From Opitutales bacterium (GTDB lineage: Bacteria > Verrucomicrobiota > Verrucomicrobiia > Opitutales > Intestinicryptomonadaceae), in assembly GCA_017526045.1 (NCBI GenBank), contig JAFXRX010000273.1, forward strand, positions 1 to 8,815: a DNA stretch of 8,815 nt, in the 5' to 3' direction. The translations under genes and the position numbers were made by a program. Below, piece after piece: positions 5,196 through 8,815 of the stretch (positions are counted from its first letter, which is position 1; every line of letters begins with the position of its first letter). Below the pieces are notes generated by a model that had not been told where the DNA came from, ran no database searches, and worked only from the letters and a program-made list of their open reading frames with translations.

Positions 5196-6272
5196 ATGCG
5201 CCTTGTAAAAAAAATAATCCTGCCGCTTGCTCTGCTTTTGCAGCTCTCTTTTGCGCAGACATATTACAGCCCGATTTGCGCCGCCTACAATTTTTCGGCG
5301 TCGCAAGGGGACGCGTTTTTGACTGTCCCCGCGGCGAGGCAAATTGTATTTTCGGGCATTGTAAAAAGCGCGGAGGGCGGCGAAATCTTCGCGGACTTGT
5401 CGGGCGCAAGCGCGGATTGCTTCGCAAAAAAGCACTATGTAAAATTTGTTTCGGGCGGGCTGAAAGGCGCGTGGTTTAAAATTTGCGCAAATTCGCTTTT
5501 GAGCTTGGAATTGGATATTTCCGAAACGGACGCCGCAAAAATTTCCGCGGGCGACGAATTTAAAATAATTCCCTTCTGGACGCTCGACACTCTTCTTCCC
5601 GAAGGCGCGGGGCTTAAAAAATCCGAGGGCGAAATATCGGGGACGGAATGCGCATATGTATTCAAGTTTTCGTATTTCGATTTTGGCGGCGAAATGCGAA
5701 TTCCCGAGGGGATAAACCGCGCGCCCTCGTCTGTCTTTTACTTCCGCAAAGACGCGGGCGGCGGCAGGTGGGTTTTGAAGGGCGACCCCTCTTTGGCTGA
5801 TTGCGGCGGCGAAATTTTGGAGCCCGACTGTTTTTTGATTGTCCGCACGCCCGAAAATTTTGAAATGGTTTTGTGCGGCGAAGTTTTCAAGCTCCCAAAA
5901 TCGCTCGTTTTCAAAAATCTTGGGGAGGCCGCGCAGGACAATTTTTACGCCGCGCCGACTTTGACGGCGCTGCCGATAACCGCGCTCAATCCTCTAATCG
6001 AAAATTCGATTATGGCGGAAAACTCTTTGCAAAACCCCGAGGCGGGAGACTTTGTTATGGCCTTTGCAAAATCAAATTCCGCCGAAAATCCGAAGCCTGA
6101 AAAAATCTATTTTTACAGCGGCACTTGGTACAGAACCGACGCCGAATTTAAAAATCCCGCTCCCGCAGGCGGCGACGTTTTGGAGGCGGGGGAGGCGTTG
6201 GTTTTCAGGCTTTCGGCTCTAAGCCCCCATTCCCAAAAGCGCGCGGAAATCGTCCCCGAATACGCGAAATGA
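5196..6272 (+). CDS. Secreted TIGR02597-like verrucomicrobial protein of unknown function
   Basis: The 358-residue protein starts with a signal peptide: Lys-rich MRLVKK, a hydrophobic core, and likely cleavage after LSFA (residue 20). The mature part is beta-rich and resembles the TIGR02597 family described from Verrucomicrobium. Matching elements are an early 'DAFLTVPAARQIVFSGIV', a 'HYVKFVSGGLKGAWFKI' strand, GDEFKIIPFWTLDTLLP starting at 119, a 'FYFRKDAGGGRW' strand at 181-192, and a late 'IYFYSGTWYRTD' (304-315). The last two begin similar blocks ending in ILEPDCFLIVR and VLEAGEALVFR, suggesting an internal duplication. There is no C-terminal anchor, PEP-CTERM or LPXTG signal. The function of the family is not known to me; an exported surface or matrix protein is an inference. 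The next gene begins seven bases downstream, implying an operon. No Shine-Dalgarno sequence precedes the ATG, and no clear promoter was found in 5147-5195. Confidence 0.8.
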   Translation: MRLVKKIILPLALLLQLSFAQTYYSPICAAYNFSASQGDAFLTVPAARQIVFSGIVKSAEGGEIFADLSGASADCFAKKHYVKFVSGGLKGAWFKICANSLLSLELDISETDAAKISAGDEFKIIPFWTLDTLLPEGAGLKKSEGEISGTECAYVFKFSYFDFGGEMRIPEGINRAPSSVFYFRKDAGGGRWVLKGDPSLADCGGEILEPDCFLIVRTPENFEMVLCGEVFKLPKSLVFKNLGEAAQDNFYAAPTLTALPITALNPLIENSIMAENSLQNPEAGDFVMAFAKSNSAENPKPEKIYFYSGTWYRTDAEFKNPAPAGGDVLEAGEALVFRLSALSPHSQKRAEIVPEYAK

Positions 6273-6279
6273 AAGGCGC

Positions 6280-7971
6280 ATGGTGAAAAAGATTTTCGGC
6301 ATAATTTTTTCGGTTTTATTTTCGGCTTGCGCGCTCGCCGAATTCAAAATGTTTGTGGACGCGGGCAGGGTGTGCAATGAAAGCGCAAAGCCGCTCGAAA
6401 ATTCCGCGGTGTTTTTGCTCGCGGATTTGGGCGGCGGGAATTTCGAGGATTTTTCCCTCGTTTCGGGCGACGAGCTCAAATCCGGCGAAGTTTTAAACGG
6501 CGCGCTCGTCGTGGCGCAGGGGCATTGCAATTCGCAGGGCGCGTGCTGCGCCTCGGCCGACATCGAGCTTGAGGGCAACGAATTTTTGGGCGGCGGCGAG
6601 GCGTTTGCGCTTTTGGTTTTGGACGGAAATTCGGGCAAGGTTTCGGCGCAGACAAAATATCTGCTTTTTCGCAAGCCGCAGTGGATTATAAATTCCGAAA
6701 ACCGCGGAGTGCATTTTTACAGCGCAATATCGGTTTCGGCGGGCGGGGATGTTGAAAATTCGCTCTTGTTCGCCGCAGGGCAGGCGCAGCCCTCGCCCGA
6801 AGATTTAAGCGACATAAAAATAGAAAGCCAGCCCGAAAGCGCGGAAGTTTTCGAAAAGCAAAAGTGCGAATTCAAAGTGTCGGCATACGATGTAAACGGC
6901 AAAAAGCTCATCTACGCTTGGCAGGTCGACAAGGGCGGCGGCTGGGTTAACGCGGGCTCTTCAAAGGACGTTTTGAAAGTTTCTGCAACCCTTAAAAACG
7001 ACGGCTTCAAGTACCGCTGCAAAATCCAAAATGAAAAAAACGGCGAGGCGGTTTACACAAGCGAGGCTCTTTTAACTGTGCGCGAAAACGTCAAAATTAC
7101 CGAAAAGCCCAAGTCTTTGACAGTTTTCGAGGGCGGCGAAAACGCGGGCTTTTACGCCGCCGCGAGCGGATACGATGCGCGCTACCAATGGCAGGAATAC
7201 GTCCGGGTTGCGAACGCAAACGGCAAATTGGTTTGGGTATGGCGCGACATCGAGGGCGCGACGTCGCAGACTTTTATTCCGCAAAACGCCAATCTCGAAT
7301 TGGACGGCAGAAAGTACCGCTGCAAAATTTACAACGGCGGAGGCGAAGTCTTTTCAGGCGGCGTAAAATTTGCAGTCCTTGAGGCGGCAAAAATTTCGGG
7401 CGTAAAAATTTTGCAAAACAAAGAGGAAGTTTTGCCAAGCGAATTGTTCGAGGAGTTCGACATCTCTTTGAACGCGCTCGCCTCGGGCTACAAAATAAAA
7501 TTCCAGTGGCAGGTTTTGGAGGGCGGCGATTGGTCCGACGTAAAAAAAGCTACCGGCTCTGCGCTGAAAATTTCAAAGCCGACTGCGGGCGAATTTGGCG
7601 GCAAGACTTTCCGCTGCAAAGTTTATAACGATGGCGGCGCGGCATATTCAGAGCCGCAAACTTTGCAGATAAGCCAATGCCCCGCGCCCGCGTCGCTGAA
7701 GGGCAGGGCGCTTGAAATCGAATTCGGGCAAAATGTTTACGCTCTTGAAATGTCAAGCGCGGGCGCGGGAATTTTGGCGTGCGGCGAATTTTCCTCGAAG
7801 GCGTCGGTTTCGTACAAGCGCAATTCCCCCAAGAAGGCGTCTTTAAAAATTTCCGCGAACATGATTGGCGAAAATTCCGAAATTGTCCGCGCCGTTTTGT
7901 CGGACAAAAATTTCGATTTTACCGACGGCGACTTGGCGGGGGCGAAAGTCCGCCTGCTGCCCTTGGAGTAG
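6280..7971 (+). CDS. Secreted protein with three Ig-like domains, unknown function
   Basis: The 563-residue protein has an N-terminal export signal (MVKKIFGI..., cleavage probably after CALA, residue 20). A lipoprotein site at Cys17 is possible but the residue at -3 is Phe. Residues 21-175 form an unrecognised beta-rich region with a Cys cluster (Cys83, Cys89, Cys90). Three bacterial Ig-like domains follow, at about 179-267, 271-367 and 370-464. Each has a core YxW or FQW (Trp214, Trp304, Trp410) and a late YRCK or FRCK strand (Cys247, Cys348, Cys446). Only the first has the partner Cys (Cys196). The remaining 470-563 is another beta-rich block with an 'SYKRNSPKKASLKI' strand reminiscent of verrucomicrobial secreted proteins. 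AAAGG at 6272-6276 precedes the start; it is 3 bases from ATG 6280 and 6 from GTG 6283, so either could be used. It lies seven bases after the TIGR02597-like gene. Adhesion or cell-surface binding is plausible but unproven. Confidence 0.85.
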   Translation: MVKKIFGIIFSVLFSACALAEFKMFVDAGRVCNESAKPLENSAVFLLADLGGGNFEDFSLVSGDELKSGEVLNGALVVAQGHCNSQGACCASADIELEGNEFLGGGEAFALLVLDGNSGKVSAQTKYLLFRKPQWIINSENRGVHFYSAISVSAGGDVENSLLFAAGQAQPSPEDLSDIKIESQPESAEVFEKQKCEFKVSAYDVNGKKLIYAWQVDKGGGWVNAGSSKDVLKVSATLKNDGFKYRCKIQNEKNGEAVYTSEALLTVRENVKITEKPKSLTVFEGGENAGFYAAASGYDARYQWQEYVRVANANGKLVWVWRDIEGATSQTFIPQNANLELDGRKYRCKIYNGGGEVFSGGVKFAVLEAAKISGVKILQNKEEVLPSELFEEFDISLNALASGYKIKFQWQVLEGGDWSDVKKATGSALKISKPTAGEFGGKTFRCKVYNDGGAAYSEPQTLQISQCPAPASLKGRALEIEFGQNVYALEMSSAGAGILACGEFSSKASVSYKRNSPKKASLKISANMIGENSEIVRAVLSDKNFDFTDGDLAGAKVRLLPLE

Positions 7972-8096
7972 TTTTTGCAAAAAATCGCATTTTAGCCGAA
8001 ATTATAAAGCTTTTTGCTTGCAAAGCCTCCCCCCTTTAAGATTAAATTTCGGGAATTATTTTTTTAATTTTTTAGAAGCTTAAATTTTTGGAATTT
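7972..8096 (+). other. A/T-rich intergenic region upstream of yajC
   Basis: No convincing hairpin terminator for the Ig-domain gene is visible; the small inverted repeats here have 4-5 bp stems. A run of six C lies at 8029-8034. Weak promoter candidates for yajC-secD are TTGCTT (8014-8019), 17 bases, TAAGAT (8037-8042), and an isolated TATAAA (8003-8008) without a well-placed -35. Neither is strong. Read-through from the upstream gene into yajC cannot be excluded. Confidence 0.4.
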
Positions 8097-8498
8097 ATGA
8101 ACACAATATACGCAATTCTTGCCCAGGCAGCGGACGCCGCGCAGGGCGCAACTCAGGAACAGGCCGCGCAGGGCGGCGGCTCGAACATGCTCATCATCAT
8201 GCTGCTCTTTTTGGGCGCGATGTATTTCTTTATGATTGCCCCGCAAAGGAAGCGCCAGAAGCAGCACGAGCAAATGCTAAACGGGCTTAAGGCGGGCGAC
8301 GAAATCGTCACAATCGGCGGCATCTACGGCAAAATCACAAACAAGACCGACAAAACTTTCACCGTAAAAATCGCGGACTCCGTAAAAATCGAAGTCCGCA
8401 AGGACGCCGTTTACGCGAGGGTCGACGCCGCCACAAACGACGTTGTAAAGGACGGCGCAATGCCCGAAGAATCGAAACCCGAAGAAATCCAAAAGTAG
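8097..8498 (+). CDS. yajC: Preprotein translocase subunit YajC
   Basis: YajC is a small inner-membrane partner of SecD and SecF that assists Sec-dependent export. The 133-residue product has one membrane segment (about 31-48, LIIMLLFLGAMYFFMIAP) followed at once by the basic cytoplasmic RKRQKQHEQM. The conserved soluble part follows with LKAGDEIVTIGGIYGKI (64-80) and KIEVRKDAVYAR (97-108). Before the membrane segment is a 29-residue Ala/Gln/Gly-rich periplasmic stretch, longer than in enteric YajC. ATG 8097 is preferred over TTG 8088, which would add three residues. The upstream GGA is a poor Shine-Dalgarno match. secD begins six bases after the stop, the usual operon arrangement. Confidence 0.95.
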   Translation: MNTIYAILAQAADAAQGATQEQAAQGGGSNMLIIMLLFLGAMYFFMIAPQRKRQKQHEQMLNGLKAGDEIVTIGGIYGKITNKTDKTFTVKIADSVKIEVRKDAVYARVDAATNDVVKDGAMPEESKPEEIQK

Positions 8499-8504
8499 TT
8501 TTTT

Positions 8505-8815
8505 ATGAAAGGCAGAATTATTTGGAAGCTGGTTCTGACCGCCATCGTTTTGGCGTGGGCTGTAACCGCAATGACACCGTTTACGGACACGCCGTTCGAG
8601 CAGTACATCGAAAGCCGCGCCACGCAGAACAAGGACGAGTTCGCAAAAGTCCTCGCCGAGGCGAAGAAGAGGGTGGATCCTGTCAACTACAAGAAAGACC
8701 CGAACAAGTCGTCTTCGCTCTTCACGGCTTTGGGCGAATACGCCAACGCCAACTCGATAGACCTTTCAAAATATTTCAACGTCAACGTCTCCGACATCAA
8801 GGTTCTCAAAAAGCG
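8505..8815 (+). CDS. secD: Protein translocase subunit SecD, N-terminal part (cut by window end)
   Basis: The frame is open from ATG 8505 to the window end, giving 103 residues. It begins with a short basic segment MKGRIIWK and a hydrophobic helix (about 8-22, LVLTAIVLAWAVTAM), as expected for the first SecD membrane helix. This is followed by 'TPFTDTPFEQYI' and a polar, Lys-rich region leading into the periplasmic domain. SecD with SecF uses the proton-motive force to pull exported proteins across the membrane. The identification rests mainly on the position directly after yajC and on the membrane helix plus the D-T-P-F segment, which I recall from verrucomicrobial SecD. Whether it is a SecDF fusion cannot be seen. 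No Shine-Dalgarno sequence is present in the six-base T-rich spacer. Confidence 0.85.
   Translation, partial: MKGRIIWKLVLTAIVLAWAVTAMTPFTDTPFEQYIESRATQNKDEFAKVLAEAKKRVDPVNYKKDPNKSSSLFTALGEYANANSIDLSKYFNVNVSDIKVLKK

Noticed and set aside
7680..7971. C-terminal sorting signal (PEP-CTERM, LPXTG or type IX) on the Ig-domain protein
   Set aside because: The C-terminus ends in a charged beta-rich block with no Pro-Glu-Pro motif, hydrophobic helix or basic tail.
7972..8040. Short minus-strand frame with a G-rich stretch (complement of the C run) resembling a Shine-Dalgarno sequence
   Set aside because: The nearest ATG opens a frame of only about 23 codons and the G-rich stretch is too far from it.

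Overview
The window is a chromosomal stretch from a member of the Verrucomicrobiota, most likely an Opitutae-like lineage. This is inferred from recognisable families, not from a database search. The 5' end carries the C-terminus of a protein resembling the verrucomicrobial 'Verru_Chthon cassette protein A' family. A secreted protein resembling TIGR02597, a family also described from Verrucomicrobium, lies further on. YajC and the start of SecD at the 3' end also have a verrucomicrobial look. Most genes lack a clear Shine-Dalgarno sequence and follow A/T-rich leaders. No tRNA, rRNA, CRISPR array, insertion sequence, phage gene or integration site is visible. No gap between genes exceeds 300 bases.

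Layout, left to right. (1) 2-490: 3' end of the Verru_Chthon-like gene, closed by a strong terminator. (2) 586-2335: promoter, ilvH (acetolactate synthase regulatory subunit), ilvC (ketol-acid reductoisomerase) and terminator, forming a compact branched-chain amino acid operon with no ilvB. (3) 2386-3240: hemC (hydroxymethylbilane synthase), probably from its own promoter with a very short leader. (4) 3242-3883, minus strand: a stand-alone coaB (phosphopantothenate-cysteine ligase) converging on hemC with one base between the stop codons. (5) 4012-4266: rpsT (ribosomal protein S20), divergent from coaB, with its own promoter and terminator. (6) 4327-5118: a divergent RluA-type pseudouridine synthase starting six bases after the rpsT terminator and ended by its own terminator. 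(7) 5196-7971: two secreted proteins of unknown role, a TIGR02597-like protein and a three-Ig-domain protein, seven bases apart. (8) 8097-8815: yajC and the start of secD, the Sec translocon accessory operon.

Most of the window is housekeeping: amino acid, heme and CoA biosynthesis, translation and protein export. The most distinctive points are a histone-H1-like tail of four perfect xxAKK pentads at the end of IlvC, the two-gene secreted pair, and the RluA-like enzyme that keeps its catalytic Asp but has lost the usual Arg beside it. I did not find convincing evidence of a wholly new defence or mobile system.
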